Below, in pieces: positions 25,330 through 36,381 of a stretch of 64,000 nt of DNA (the first letter of the stretch is position 1; every line of letters begins with the position of its first letter). The DNA is taken from positions 5,148,001 to 5,212,000 of the forward strand of contig NC_079884.1 of the NCBI RefSeq assembly GCF_029227915.1, read 5' to 3'. Below the pieces are notes generated by a model that had not been told where the DNA came from, searched no databases, and saw only the letters and a program-made list of their open reading frames with translations. Source of the DNA: Hydractinia symbiolongicarpus. Lineage: Eukaryota; Cnidaria; Hydrozoa; Anthoathecata; Hydractiniidae. Made by a program: the position numbers and the translations under genes.

Positions 25330-26746
25330 TTCACCACTAAAACGCATAAGACTTGTAGTTTTTAAAAATGTTTTCATTTTTGATGAGACGCTGAATGAAA
25401 GAGGTTTAATCGCCGGAAAACGAAAACCTGCGATTTCGCGTAAATACCGGGCTTGGCCCGTATAGTCGAATGTATACAAAGAAAGTACCCAGGGAGTAAA
25501 CTCATTTCCCGAACGATTTTTTAAATTTTTTTTCACCACTAAAACGCATGAGACTTGTAGTTTTCAAAAATGTTTTCATTTTTGATGAGACGCTTAATGA
25601 AAGAGGTTTAATCGCCGGAAAACGAAAACCCGCGATTTCCCGTAAATCCCGGGCTTGGCTCGTATAGTCGAATGTATACAAAGAAAGTACCCTGTGAGTA
25701 AACTCATTTCCAGAACGATTTTTTAAATTATTTTTTCACCACTAAAACGCATAAGACTTGTAGTTTTTAAAAATGTTTTCATTTTTGATGAGACGCTGAA
25801 TAAAAGTAGTTTAATCGCTGGCAAACGAAAACCCGCGATTTCCCGTAAATCCCGGCTTGGCCCGTATAGTCAAAAGTATACAAAGAAAGTACCCAGGGAG
25901 TAAACTCATTTCCCGAACGATTTTTTAAATTATTTTTTCACCACTAAAACGCATGAGACTTGTAGTTTTCAAAAATGTTTTCATTTTTGATGAGACGCTG
26001 AATAAAAGAAGTTTAATCGCCGGCAAACGAAAACCCGCGATTTCCGTAAATCCCGGGCTTGGCCCGTATAGTCAAAAGTATACAAAGAAAGTACCCAGGG
26101 AGTAAACTCATTTCCCGAACGATTTTTTAAATTACTTTTTCACCACTAAAACGCATGAGACTTGTAGTTTTTAAAAATGTTTTCATTTTTGATGAGACGC
26201 TTAATGAAAGAGGTTTAATCGCCGGCAAACGAAATCCCGCGTTTTCCCGTAAATCCGGGGCTTGGCCCGTATAGTCGAACGTATACAAAGAAAGTACCCA
26301 GGGAGTAAACTCATTTCCCGAACGATTTTTTAAATTATTTTTTCACCACTAAAACCGTGAGACTTGTAGTTTTCAAAAATGTTTTCATTTTTGATGAGAC
26401 GCTGAATAAAAGAAGTTTAATCGCCGGCAAACGAAAACCCGCGATTTCCCGTAAATCCCGGGCTTGGCCCGTATAGTCGAATGTATACAAAGAAAGTACC
26501 CAGGGAGTAAACTCATTTCCCGAACGATTTTTTAAATTTTTTTTTCACCACTAAAACGCATCAGACTTGTAGTTTTCAAAAATGTTTTCATTTTTGATGA
26601 GACGCTTAATAAAAGAGGTTTAATCGCCGGAAAACGAAAACCCGCGATTTCCCGTAAATCCCGGGCTTGGCCCGTATAGTCGAATGTATACAAAGAAAGT
26701 ACCCTGTGAGTAAAATCATTTCCAGAACGATTTTTTAAATTATTTT
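25330..26746 (+). repeat. 7-monomer (1,417 bp) duplication, copy 1
   Basis: Matches 26,747-28,075. Marks: GATTTCGCGTAAAT (about 25,433 and 26,850), CTTGGCTCGT (25,654 and 27,071), GCGATTTCCGTAAATC (about 26,037 and 27,454) and ACCGTGAG (about 26,353 and 27,770). Several substitutions separate the copies. The start of this copy (to ~26.1 kb) also matches 28.97-31.19 kb at an offset of 5,063 bp (25 monomers). Edges are approximate. Confidence 0.83.
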
Positions 26747-28075
26747 TTCACCACTAAAACGCATAAGACTTGTAGTTTTTAAAAATGTTTTCATTTTTGA
26801 TGAGACGCTGAATAAAAGTAGTTTAATCGCCGGAAAACGAAAACCCGCGATTTCGCGTAAATCCCGGGCTTGGCCCGTATAGTCGAATGTATACAAAGAA
26901 AGTACCCAGGGAGTAAACTCATTTCCCGAACGATTTTTTAAATTTTTTTTCACCACTAAAACGCATGAGACTTGTAGTTTTCAAAAATGTTTTCATTTTT
27001 GATGAGACGCTTAATGAAAGAGGTTTAATCGCCGGAAAACGAAAACCCGCGATTTCCCGTAAATCCCGGGCTTGGCTCGTATAGTCGAATGTATACAAAG
27101 AAAGTACCCTGTGAGTAAACTCATTTCCAGAACGATTTTTTAAATTATTTTTTCACCACTAAAACGCATAAGACTTGTAGTTTTTAAAAATGTTTTCATT
27201 TTTGATGAGACGCTGAATAAAAGTAGTTTAATCGCCGGCAAACGAAAACCCGCGATTTCCCGTAAATCCCGGCTTGGCCCGTATAGTCAAAAGTATACAA
27301 AGAAAGTACCCAGGGAGTAAACTCATTTCCCGAACGATTTTTTAAATTATTTTTTCACCACTAAAACGCATGAGACTTGTAGTTTTCAAAAATGTTTTCA
27401 TTTTTGATGAGACGCTGAATAAAAGAAGTTTAATCGCCGGCAAACGAAAACCCGCGATTTCCGTAAATCCCGGGCTTGGCCCGTATAGTCAAAAGTGTAC
27501 AAAGAAAGTACCCAGGGAGTAAACTCATTTCCCGAACGATTTTTTAAATTACTTTTTCACCACTAAAACGCATGAGACTTGTAGTTTTTAAAAATGTTTT
27601 CATTTTTGATGAGACGCTTAATGAAAGAGGTTTAATCGCCGGCAAACGAAATCCCGCGTTTTCCCGTAAATCCGGGGCTTGGCCCGTATAGTCGAACGTA
27701 TACAAAGAAAGTACCCAGGGAGTAAACTCATTTCCCGAACGATTTTTTAAATTATTTTTTCACCACTAAAACCGTGAGACTTGTAGTTTTCAAAAATGTT
27801 TTCATTTTTGATGAGACGCTGAATAAAAGAAGTTTAATCGCCGGCAAACGAAAACCCGCGATTTCCCGTAAATCCCGGGCTTGGCCCGTATAGTCGAATG
27901 TATACAAAGAAAGTACCCAGGGAGTAAACTCATTTCCCGAACGATTTTTTAAATTTTTTTTTCACCACTAAAACGCATGAGACTTGTAGTTTTCAAAAAT
28001 GTTTTCATTTTTGATGAGACGCTTAATGAAAGAGGTTTAATCGCCGGAAAACGAAAACCCGCGATTTCCCGTAAA
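26747..28075 (+). repeat. 7-monomer duplication, copy 2
   Basis: Second copy of 25,330-26,746, with private changes such as AAAAGTGTACAAAG near 27,491 and CCCGGCTTGG near 28,078 where copy 1 has CCCGGGCTTGG. Edges are approximate. Confidence 0.82.
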
Positions 28076-28969
28076 TCCCGGCTTGGCCCGTATAGTCGAA
28101 TGTATACAAAGAAAGTACCCAGGGAGTAAACTCATTTCCAGAACGATTTTTTATATTATTTTTTCACCACCAAAACGCATAAGACTTGTAGTTTTTAAAA
28201 ATGTTTTCATTTTTGATGAGACGCTGAATAAAAGTAGTTTAATCGCCGGAAAACGAAAACCCGCGATTTCCCGTAAATCCCGGCTTGGCCCGTATAGTCA
28301 AAAGTATACAAAGAAAGTACCCAGGGAGTAAACTCTTTTCCCGAACGATTTTTTAAATTATTTTTTCACCACTAAAACGCATGAGACTTGTAGTTTTCAA
28401 AAATGTTTTCATTTTTGATGAGACGCTGAATAAAAGCAGTTTAATCGCCGGCAAACGAAAATCCGCGATTTCCCGTAAATCCCGGGCTTGGCACGTATAG
28501 TGGAAGGTATACAAAGAAAGTACCCTGTAAGTAAACTCATTTCCAGAACGATTTTTTAAATTATTTTTTCACCACTAAAACGCATAAGACTTGTAGTTTT
28601 TAAAAATGTTTTCATTTTTGATGAGACGCTGAATAAAAGAAGTTTAATCGCCGGCAAACGAAAACCCGCGATTTCCGTAAATCCCGGGCTTGGCCCGTAT
28701 AGTCAAAAGTATACAAAGAAAGTACCCAGGGAGTAAACTCATTTCCCGAACGATTTTTTAAATTACTTTTTCACCACTAAAACGCATGAGACTTGTAGTT
28801 TTTAAAAATGTTTTCATTTTTGATGAGACGCTGAATAAAAGAAGTTTAATCGCCGGGAAACGAAAACCTGCGATTTCCCGTAAATCCTGGACTCGGCCCG
28901 TATTATCAAAAGTATACAAAGAAAGTACCCAGGGAGTAAACCCATTTCCCAAACGATTTTTTAAATTAT

Positions 28970-31190
28970 TATTTCACCACTAAAACGCATGAGACTTGTA
29001 GTTTTCAAGAATGTTTTCATTTTTGATGAGACGCTGAATAAAAGCAGTTTAATCGCCGGCAAACGAAAATCCGCGATTTCCCGTAAATCCCGGGCTTGGC
29101 ACGTATAGTGGAAGGTATACAAAGAAAGTACCCTGTAAGTAAACTCATTTCCAGAACGATTTTTTAAATTTTTTTTTCACCACTAAAACGCATGAGACTT
29201 GTAGTTTTCAAAAATGTTTTCATTTTTGATGAGACGCTTAATTAAAGAGGTTTAATCGCCGGAAAACGAAAACCCGCGATTTCCCGTAAATCCCGGGCTT
29301 GGCCCGTATAGTCGAATGTATACAAAGAAAGTACCCTGTGAGTAAACTCATTTCCAGAACGATTTTTTAAATTTTTTTTTCACCACTAAAACGCATGAGA
29401 CTTGTAGTTTTCAAAAATGTTTTCATTTTTGATGAGACGCTTAATGAAAGAGGTTTAATCGCAGGAAAACGAAAACCCGCGATTTCCCGTAAATCCCGGG
29501 CTTGGCCCGTATAGTCGAATGTATACAAAGAAAGTACCCTGTGAGTAAACTCATTTCCAGAACGATTTTTTAAATTATTTTTTCACCACTAAAACGCATA
29601 AGACTTGTAGTTTTTAAAAATGTTTTCATTTTTGATGAGACGCTGAATAAAAGTAGTTTAATCGCCGGCAAACGAAAACCCGCGATTTCCCATAAATCCC
29701 GGCTTGGCCCGTATAGTCAAAAGTATACAAAGAAAGTACCCAGGGAGTAAACTCATTTCCCGAACGATTTTTTAAATTATTTTTTCACCACTAAAACGCA
29801 TGAGACTTGTAGTTTTCAAAAATGTTTTCATTTTTGATGAGACGCTGAATAAAAGAAGTTTAATCGCCGGCAAACGAAAACCCGCGATTTCCCGTAAATC
29901 CCGGGCTTGGCCCGTATAGTCAAAAGTATACAAAGAAAGTACCCAGGGAGTAAACTCATTTCCCGAACGATTTTTTAAATTACTTTTTCACCACTAAAAC
30001 GCATGAGACTTGTAGTTTTTAAAAATGTTTTCATTTTTGATGAGTCGCTGAATAAAAGAAGTTTAATCGCCGGGAAACAAAAACCTGCGATTTCCCGTAA
30101 ATCCTGGACTCGGCCCGTATAGTCAAAAGTATACAAAGAAAGTACCCAGGGAGTAAACTCATTTCCCAAACGATTTTTTAAATTATTATTTCACCACTAA
30201 AACGCATGAGACTTGTAGTTTTCAAGAATGTTTTCATTTTTGATGAGACGCTGAATAAAAGCAGTTTAATCGCCGGCAAACGAAAATCCGCGATTTCCCG
30301 TAAATCCCGGGCTTGGCACGTATAGTGGAAGGTATACAAAGAAAGTACCCTGTAAGTAAACTCATTTCCAGAACGATTTTTTAAATTATTTTTTCACCAC
30401 TAAAACGCATAAGACTTGTAGTTTTTAAAAACGTTTTCATTTTTGATGAGACGCTGAATGAAAGAGGTTTAATCGCCGGAAAACGAAAACCTGCGATTTC
30501 CCGTAAATCCCGGGCTTGGCCCGTATAGTCGAATGTATACAAAGAAAGTACCCAGGGAGTAAACTCATTTCCCGAACGATTTTTTAAATTTTTTTTCACC
30601 ACTAAAACGCATGAGACTTGTAGTTTTCAAAAATGTTTTCATTTTTGATGAGACGCTTAATGAAAGAGGTTTAATCGCCGGAAAACGAAAACCCGCGATT
30701 TCCCGTAAATCCTGGACTTGGCTCGTATAGTCGAATGTATACAAAGAAAGTACCCTGTGAGTAAACTCATTTCCAGAACGATTTTTTAAATTATTTTTAC
30801 ACCACTAAAACGCATAAGACTTGTAGTTTTTAAAAATGTTTTCATTTTTGATGAGACGCTGAATAAAAGTAGTTTAATCGCCGGCAAACGAAAACCCGCG
30901 ATTTCCCGTAAATCCCGGCTTGGCCCGTATAGTCAAAAGTATACAAAGAAAGTACCCAGGGAGTAAACTCATTTCCCGAACGATTTTTTAAATTATTTTT
31001 TCACCACTAAAACGCATGAGACTTGTAGTTTTCAAAAATGTTTTCATTTTTGATGAGACGCTGAATAAAAGAAGTTTAATCGCCGGCAAACGAAAACCCG
31101 CGATTTCCCGTAAATCCCGGGCTTGGCCCGTATAGTCAAAAGTATACAAAGAAAGTACCCAGGGAGTAAACTCATTTCCCTAACGATTTT
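28970..31190 (+). repeat. Copy of 23.9-26.1 kb at 25 monomers' distance (5,063 bp)
   Basis: ACGTATAGTGGAAGG (24,038 and 29,101), GATGAGTCGCTG (about 24,977 and 30,040) and GGGAAACAAAAACC (about 25,009 and 30,072) all keep one offset. Substitutions at several sites (for example CTTAATTAAAGAGG at 29,240) indicate an older event than the 8- and 46-monomer ones. A shorter related stretch lies at 28.1-28.56 kb. Confidence 0.82.
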
Positions 31191-32844
31191 TTAAATTACT
31201 TTTTCACCACTAAAACGCATGAGACTTGTAGTTTTTAAAAATGTTTTCATTTTTGATGAGACGCTGAATAAAAGAAGTTTAATCGCCGGGAAACGAAAAC
31301 CTGCGATTTCCCGTAAATCCTGGACTCGGCCCGTATAGTCAAAAGTATACAAAGAAAGTACCCAGGGAGTAAACGCATTTCCCAAACGATTTTTTAAATT
31401 ATTATTTCACCACTAAAACGCATGAGACTTGTAGTTTTCAAGAATGTTTTCATTTTTGATGAGACGCTGAATAAAAGCAGTTTAATCGCCGGCAAACGAA
31501 AATCCGCGATTTCCCGTAAATCCCGGGCTTGGCACGTATAGTGGAAGGTATACAAAGAAAGTACCCTGTAAGTAAACTCATTTCCAGAACGATTTTTTAA
31601 ATTATTTTTTCACCACTAAAACGCATAAGACTTGTAGTTTTTAAAAATGTTTTCATTTTTGATGAGACGCTGAATGAAAGAGGTTTAATCGCTGGAAAAC
31701 GAAAACCTGCGATTTCCCGTAAATCCCGGGCTTGGCCCGTATAGTCGAATGTATACAAAGAAAGTACGCTGTGAGTAAACTCATTTCCAGAACGATTTTT
31801 TAATTATTTTTTCACCACTAAAATGCATAAGACTTGTAGTTTTTAAAAATGTTTTTATTTTTGATGAGACGCTGAATAAAAGAAGTTTAATCGCCGGCAA
31901 ACGAAAACCCGCGATTTCCCGTAAATCCCGGCTTGGCCCGTATAGTCAAAAGTATACAAAGAAAGTACCCAGGGAGTAAAGTCATTTCCCGAACGATTTT
32001 TTAAATTATTTTTTCACCACTAAAACGCATGAGACTTGTAGTTTTCAAAAATATTTTCATTTTTGATGAGACGCTGAATAAAAGAAGTTTAACCGTCGGC
32101 AAACGAAAACCCGCGATTTCCCGTAAATCCCGGGCCTGGCCCGTATAGTCAAAAGTATACAAAGAAAGTACCCAGGGAGTAAACTCATTTCCCGAACGAT
32201 TTTTTAAATAACTTTTTTACCACTAAAGCGCATGAGACTTGTAGTTTTTAAAAATGTTTTCATTTTTGATGAGACGCTGAATAAAAGATGTTTAATCGCC
32301 GGCAAACGAAAACCTGCGATTTCCCGTAAATCCTGGACTCGGCCCGTATAGTCAAAAGTATACAAAGAAAGTACCCAAGGAGTAAACTCATTTCCCAAAC
32401 GATTTTTTAAATTATTATTTCACCACTAAAACGCATGAGACTTGTAGTTTTCAAGAATGTTTTCATTTTTGATGAGACGCTGAATAAAAGTAGTTTAATC
32501 GCCGGCAAACGAAAACCCGCCATTTCCCGTATATCCCGGGCTTGGCACGTATAGTCGAATGTATACAAAGAAAGTACCCAGTGAGTAAACTCATTTCTAG
32601 AACGATTTTTAAATTATTTTTTCACCACTAAAACGCATAAGACTTGTAGTTTTTAAAAATGTTCTCATTTTTGAGGAGACGCTGAATAAAAGAAGTTTAA
32701 TCGCCGGCAAACAAAAACCCGCGATTTCCTGTAAATCCCGGCTTGGCCCGTATAGTCAAAAGTATACAAAGAAAGTACCCAGGGAGTAAACTCATTTCCC
32801 GAAGGATTTTTTAAATTATTTTTTCACCACTAAAACGCATGAGA

Positions 32845-33249
32845 CTTGTAGTTTTCAAAAATGTTTTCATTTTCGATGAGACGCTAAAAAAAAGCAGTTT
32901 AATCGCCGGCAAACGAAAACCTGCGATTTCCCTAAATCCCGGACTCGGCCCGTATAGTCAAAAGTATACAAAGAAAGTACCCAGGGAGGAAACTCATTTC
33001 CCGAACGATTTTTTAAATTATTTTTTCACCACTAAAACGCATGAGACTTGTAGTTTTCAAAAATGGTCTCATTTTTGATGAGACGCTCAATAAAAGCAGT
33101 TTAATCGCCGGCAAACGAAAACCTGCGATTTCCCGTAAATCCCGGACTCGGCCCGTATAGTCAAAAGTATACAAAGAAAGTACCCAGGGAGTAAACTCAT
33201 TTCCAGAACGATTTTTTAAATTATTTTTTCACCAATATAACGCATAAGA
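32845..33249 (+). repeat. 2-monomer (405 bp) duplication next to the junction, copy 1
   Basis: Repeats at 33,250-33,654. Marks: CGATGAGACGCTAAAAAAAA (about 32,874 and 33,279), GGGAGGAAACTC (about 32,984 and 33,389), ATGGTCTCATTTTTG (about 33,063 and 33,468) and CACCAATATAACGC (about 33,230 and 33,635). The same 2-monomer pair is also doubled in the mirrored arm near 35.6-36.4 kb. Confidence 0.88.
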
Positions 33250-33654
33250 CTTGTAGTTTTCAAAAATGTTTTCATTTTCGATGAGACGCTAAAAAAAAGC
33301 AGTTTAATCGCCGGAAAACGAAAACCTGCGATTTCCCTAAATCCCGGACTCGGCCCGTATAGTCAAAAGTATACAAAGAAAGTACCCAGGGAGGAAACTC
33401 ATTTCCCGAACGATTTTTTAAATAATTTTTTCACCACTAAAACGCATGAGACTTGTAGTTTTCAAAAATGGTCTCATTTTTGATGAGACGCTCAATAAAA
33501 GCAGTTTAATCGCCGGCAAACGAAAACCTGCGATTTCCCGTAAATCCCGGACTCGGCCCGTATAGTCAAAAGTATACAAAGAAAGTACCCAGGGAGTAAA
33601 CTCATTTCCAAAACGATTTTTTAAATTATTTTTTCACCAATATAACGCATAAGA
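33250..33654 (+). repeat. 2-monomer (405 bp) duplication next to the junction, copy 2
   Basis: Second copy of 32,845-33,249. It ends about 100 bp before the orientation switch. Confidence 0.87.
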
Positions 33655-33758
33655 CTTGTAGTTTTGAAAAATGTTTTCATTTTTCATGAGACGCTGAATA
33701 AAAGAAGTTTAATCGCCGGCAAACGAAAACCCGCGATTTCCCGTAAATCCCGGCTTGG
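33632..33758 (+). repeat. Truncated forward monomer at the inversion junction
   Basis: The last forward copy is cut to 127 bp. It has the head, A/T stretch and G/C core and lacks the final ~76 bp (from CGTATAG to the tail). It carries two rare variants, CCAATATAACGC and TTTTTCATGAG, found together, inverted, near 35,650-35,700 and 36,055-36,105. Confidence 0.93.
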
Positions 33759-33765
33759 CCAAGCC
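33752..33765. other. Head-to-head orientation switch on a perfect 14-bp palindrome
   Basis: GGCTTGGCCAAGCC equals its own reverse complement, with the axis between 33,758 and 33,759. To the left the array reads forward (CCCGTAAATCCC); to the right the inverse follows (GGGATTTACGGG). GGCC at 33,757-33,760 occurs at this point of the normal monomer (CTTGGCCCGTATAG), so four self-complementary bases are enough to explain the join. Past the 14 bp the arms continue as an imperfect palindrome, with one extra C on the right. Confidence 0.96.
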
Positions 33766-33886
33766 CGGGATTTACGGGAAATCGCGGGTTTTCGTTTGCC
33801 GGCGATTAAACTGCTTTTTTTCAGCGTCTCATCGAAAATGAAAACAATTTTGAAAACTACAAGTCTCATGCGTTTTAGTGGTGAAA
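33759..33886 (-). repeat. Truncated inverted monomer at the inversion junction
   Basis: The first inverted copy is 128 bp and lacks the same terminal part as its forward partner. It is not its exact complement: read inverted it has TTTTCGATGAG, CTGAAAAAAAGCAG, AAATTG and CCCGGGCTT, where the forward copy has TTTTTCATGAG, CTGAATAAAAGAAG, AAATG and CCCGGCTT. The two sides therefore derive from different monomers. Confidence 0.93.
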
Positions 33887-35575
33887 AAATAATTTAAAAA
33901 ATCGTTCTGGAAATGAGTTTACTCACAGGGTATTTTCTTTGTATACATTCGACTATACGGGCCAAGCCCGGGATTTACGGGAAATCGCGGGTTTTCGTTT
34001 TCCGGCGATTAGACCTCTTTCATTAAGCGTCTCATCAAAAATGAAAACATTTTTGAAAACTACAAGTCTCATGCGTTTTAGTGGTGAAAAAAAAATTTAA
34101 AAAATCGTTCGGGAAATGAGTTTGCTCCCTGGGTACTTTCTTTGTATACTTTTGACTATACGGGCCAAGCCGGGATTTACGGGAAATCGCGGGTTTTCGT
34201 TTGCCGGCGATTAAACTACTTTTATTCAGCGTCTCATCAAAAATGAAAACATTTTTAAAAACTACAAGTCTTATGCGTTTTAGTGGTGAAAAAATAATTT
34301 AAAAAATCGTTCTGGAAATGAGTTTACTCACAGGGTACTTTCTTTGTATACATTCGACTATACGGGCCAAGCCCGGGATTTAAGGGAAATCGCGGGTTTT
34401 CGTTTTCCGGCGATTAAACCTCTTTCATTAAGCGTCTCATCAAAAATGAAAACATTTTTGAAAACTACAAGTCTCATGCGTTTTAGTGGTGAAAAAAAAA
34501 TTTAAAAAATCGTTCGGGAAATGAGTTTACTCCCTGGGTACTTTCTTTGTATACATTCGACTATACGGGCCAAGCCCGGTATTTACGGGAAATCGCGGGT
34601 TTTCGTTTGCCGGCGATTAAACTTCTTTTATTCAGCGTCTCATCAAAAATGAAAACATTTTTGAAAACTACAAGTCTAACGGTTTTAGTGGTGAAAAAAT
34701 AATTTAAAAAATCGTTCGGGAAATGAGTTTACTCCCTGGGTACCTTCTTTGTATACTTTTGTCTATACGGGCCAAGCCGGGATTTACGGGAAATCGCGGG
34801 TTTTCGTTTGCCGGCGATTAAACTTCTTTTATTCAGCGTCTCATCAAAAATGAAATCATTTTTAAAAACTACAAGTCTCATGCGTTTTAGTGGTGAAAAA
34901 AAAATTTAAAAAATCGTTCGGGAAATGAGTTTACTCCCTGGGTACTTTCTTTGTATACATTCGACTATACGGGCCAAGCCCGGTATTTACGGGAAATCGC
35001 GGGTTTTCGTTTGCCGGCGATTAAACTTCTTTTATTCAGCGTCTCATCAAAAATGAAAACATTTTTGAAAACTACAAGTCTAACGGTTTTAGTGGTGAAA
35101 AAATAATTTAAAAAATCGTTCGGGAAATGAGTTTACTCCCTGGGTACCTTCTTTGTATACTTTTGTCTATACGGGCCAAGCCGGGATTTACGGGAAATCG
35201 CGGGTTTTCGTTTGCCGGCGATTAAACTTCTTTTATTCAGCGTCTCATCAAAAATGAAATCATTTTTAAAAACTACAAGTCTCATGCGTTTTAGTGGTGA
35301 AAAAAAAATTTAAAAAATCGTTCGGGAAATGAGTTTACTCCCTGGGAACTTTCTTTGTATACGTTCGACTATACGGGCCAAGCCCCGGATTTACGGGAAA
35401 ACGCGGGATTTCGTTTGCCGGCAATTAAACCTCTTTCATTCAGCGTCCCATCAAATATGAAAATATTTTTGAAAACTACATGTCTCATGCGTTTAGTGGT
35501 AAAAAAGTAATTTAAAAAATTGTTCGGGAAATGAGTTTACTCCCTGGGTACTTTCTTTGTATACTTTTGACTATA
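33887..35575 (-). repeat. Inverted block between the junction and the mirrored arm
   Basis: About eight inverted monomers separate the junction from the segment that mirrors the left arm. Their order of classes (class B with CGTTTTCCGG, a CTACTTTT copy, class B again, then ACGGTTTTAG copies, then an AAAACGCGGGATTTCG copy) resembles the block at about 38.15-39.35 kb in the same orientation. It also resembles, inverted, 26.2-27.1 kb. I infer that it is a later copy of such a block inserted beside the junction. It contains a two-monomer duplication. Confidence 0.65.
34485..35292 (-). repeat. 2-monomer tandem duplication (404 bp step)
   Basis: CAAGTCTAACGG occurs at 34,671 and 35,075, and GGTACCTTC with CTTTTGTCTATACGG follows in both. 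Identity continues to about 35,346, where CTGGGAAC replaces CTGGGTAC. Limits are approximate. Confidence 0.83.
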
Positions 35576-36381
35576 CGGGCCAAGCCCGGGATTTACGGGA
35601 AATCGCGGGTTTTCGTTTGCCGGCGATTAAACTTCTTTTATTCAGCGTCTCATGAAAAATGAAAACATTTTTAAAAACTACAAGTCTTATGCGTTATAGT
35701 GGTGAAAAAATAATTTAAAAAATCGTTCTGGAAATGAGTTTACTCCCTGGCTACTTTCTTTGTATACTTTTGACTATACGGGCCGTGTCCGGGATTTGCG
35801 GGAAATCGCAGGTTTTCGTTTGCCGGCGATTAAACTGCTTTTATTGAGCGTCTCATCAAAAATGAGACCATTTTTAAAAACTACAAGTCTCATGCGTTTT
35901 AGTGGTGAAAAAATAATTTAAAAAATCGTTGGGGAAATGAGTTTACTCCCTGGGTACTTTCTTTGTATACTTTTGACTATACGGGCCAAGCCCGGGATTT
36001 ACGGGAAATCGCGGGTTTTCGTTTGCCGGCGATTAAACTTCTTTTATTCAGCGTCTCATGAAAAATGAAAACATTTTTAAAAACTACAAGTATTATGCGT
36101 TATAGTGGTGAAAAAATAATTTAAAAAATCGTTCTGGAAATGAGTTTACTCCCTGGGTACTTTCTTTGTATACTTTTGACTATACGGGCCGAGTCCGGGA
36201 TTTACGGAAAATCGCAGGTTTTCGTTTGCCGGCGATTAAACTGCTTTTATTGAGCGTCTCATCAAAAATGAGACCATTTTTGAAAACCACAAGTCTCATG
36301 CGTTTTAGTGGTGAAAAAATAATTTAAAAAATCGTTCGGGAAATGAGTTTACTCCCTGGGTACTTTCTTTGTATACTTTTG
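35570..36381 (-). repeat. 2-monomer tandem duplication (406 bp step)
   Basis: GCGTTATAG occurs at 35,691 and 36,097, and AAAATGAGACCATTTTT about 35,866 and 36,267. Copies differ at AGTCTTATG against AGTATTATG. This is the mirrored counterpart of the pair at 32,845-33,654. Confidence 0.83.

Larger units (their letters stand above)
30700..33654 (+). repeat. Left copy of inner inverted duplication
   Basis: A run of diagnostic variants here recurs in mirror order at 35.58-38.30 kb. In order they are: GCCGGGAAACG with CCTGGACTCGG (~31,300), ACGTATAGTGGAAGG (~31,540), CCCGCCATTTCC (~32,515), TTTGAGGAGACGC (~32,670), CGATTTCCTGTAAATC (~32,725), CGATGAGACGCTAAAAAAAA (~32,875), GGTCTCATTTTTG with GCTCAAT (~33,065 and ~33,470), and TATAACGC (~33,235 and ~33,640). 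The outer limit is approximate. This copy has about two more monomers than its partner between 31.5 and 32.4 kb. Confidence 0.82.
1..33758 (+). repeat. Left arm of ~203-bp satellite array, forward orientation
   Basis: About 166 head-to-tail monomers fill this stretch without interruption. Each starts near TTTCACCACTAAAACGCAT, for example at 204 and 407, which gives the 203-bp step. The array enters the window already in progress, so its true left edge is not seen. Copies differ by substitutions and one-base indels, mostly in the A/T runs of the monomer tail and in a few G/C sites such as CCCGGGCTTGG versus CCCGGACTCGG. I saw no inserted transposon, no gene and no orientation change before the junction. 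Satellite identity is seen directly; a heterochromatic location is inferred from the family type. Confidence 0.98.

Noticed and set aside
33750-33765. Rho-independent terminator from the CGGGCTTGGCCCG hairpin
   Set aside because: The stem is only 5 bp, no T run follows it, and nothing suggests a bacterial genome.
33740-33780. The inversion as a fold-back read artefact
   Set aside because: A fold-back would give arms identical in sequence apart from read errors. Here the half-monomers differ at linked variants and the arms carry different duplications. A misjoin of two real arrays is still possible and is why the junction should be tested with long reads.
33664-33897. Open frames on both strands across the orientation switch
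   Set aside because: They are chance fusions of a forward and an inverted half-monomer; the palindrome makes the two strands read alike.
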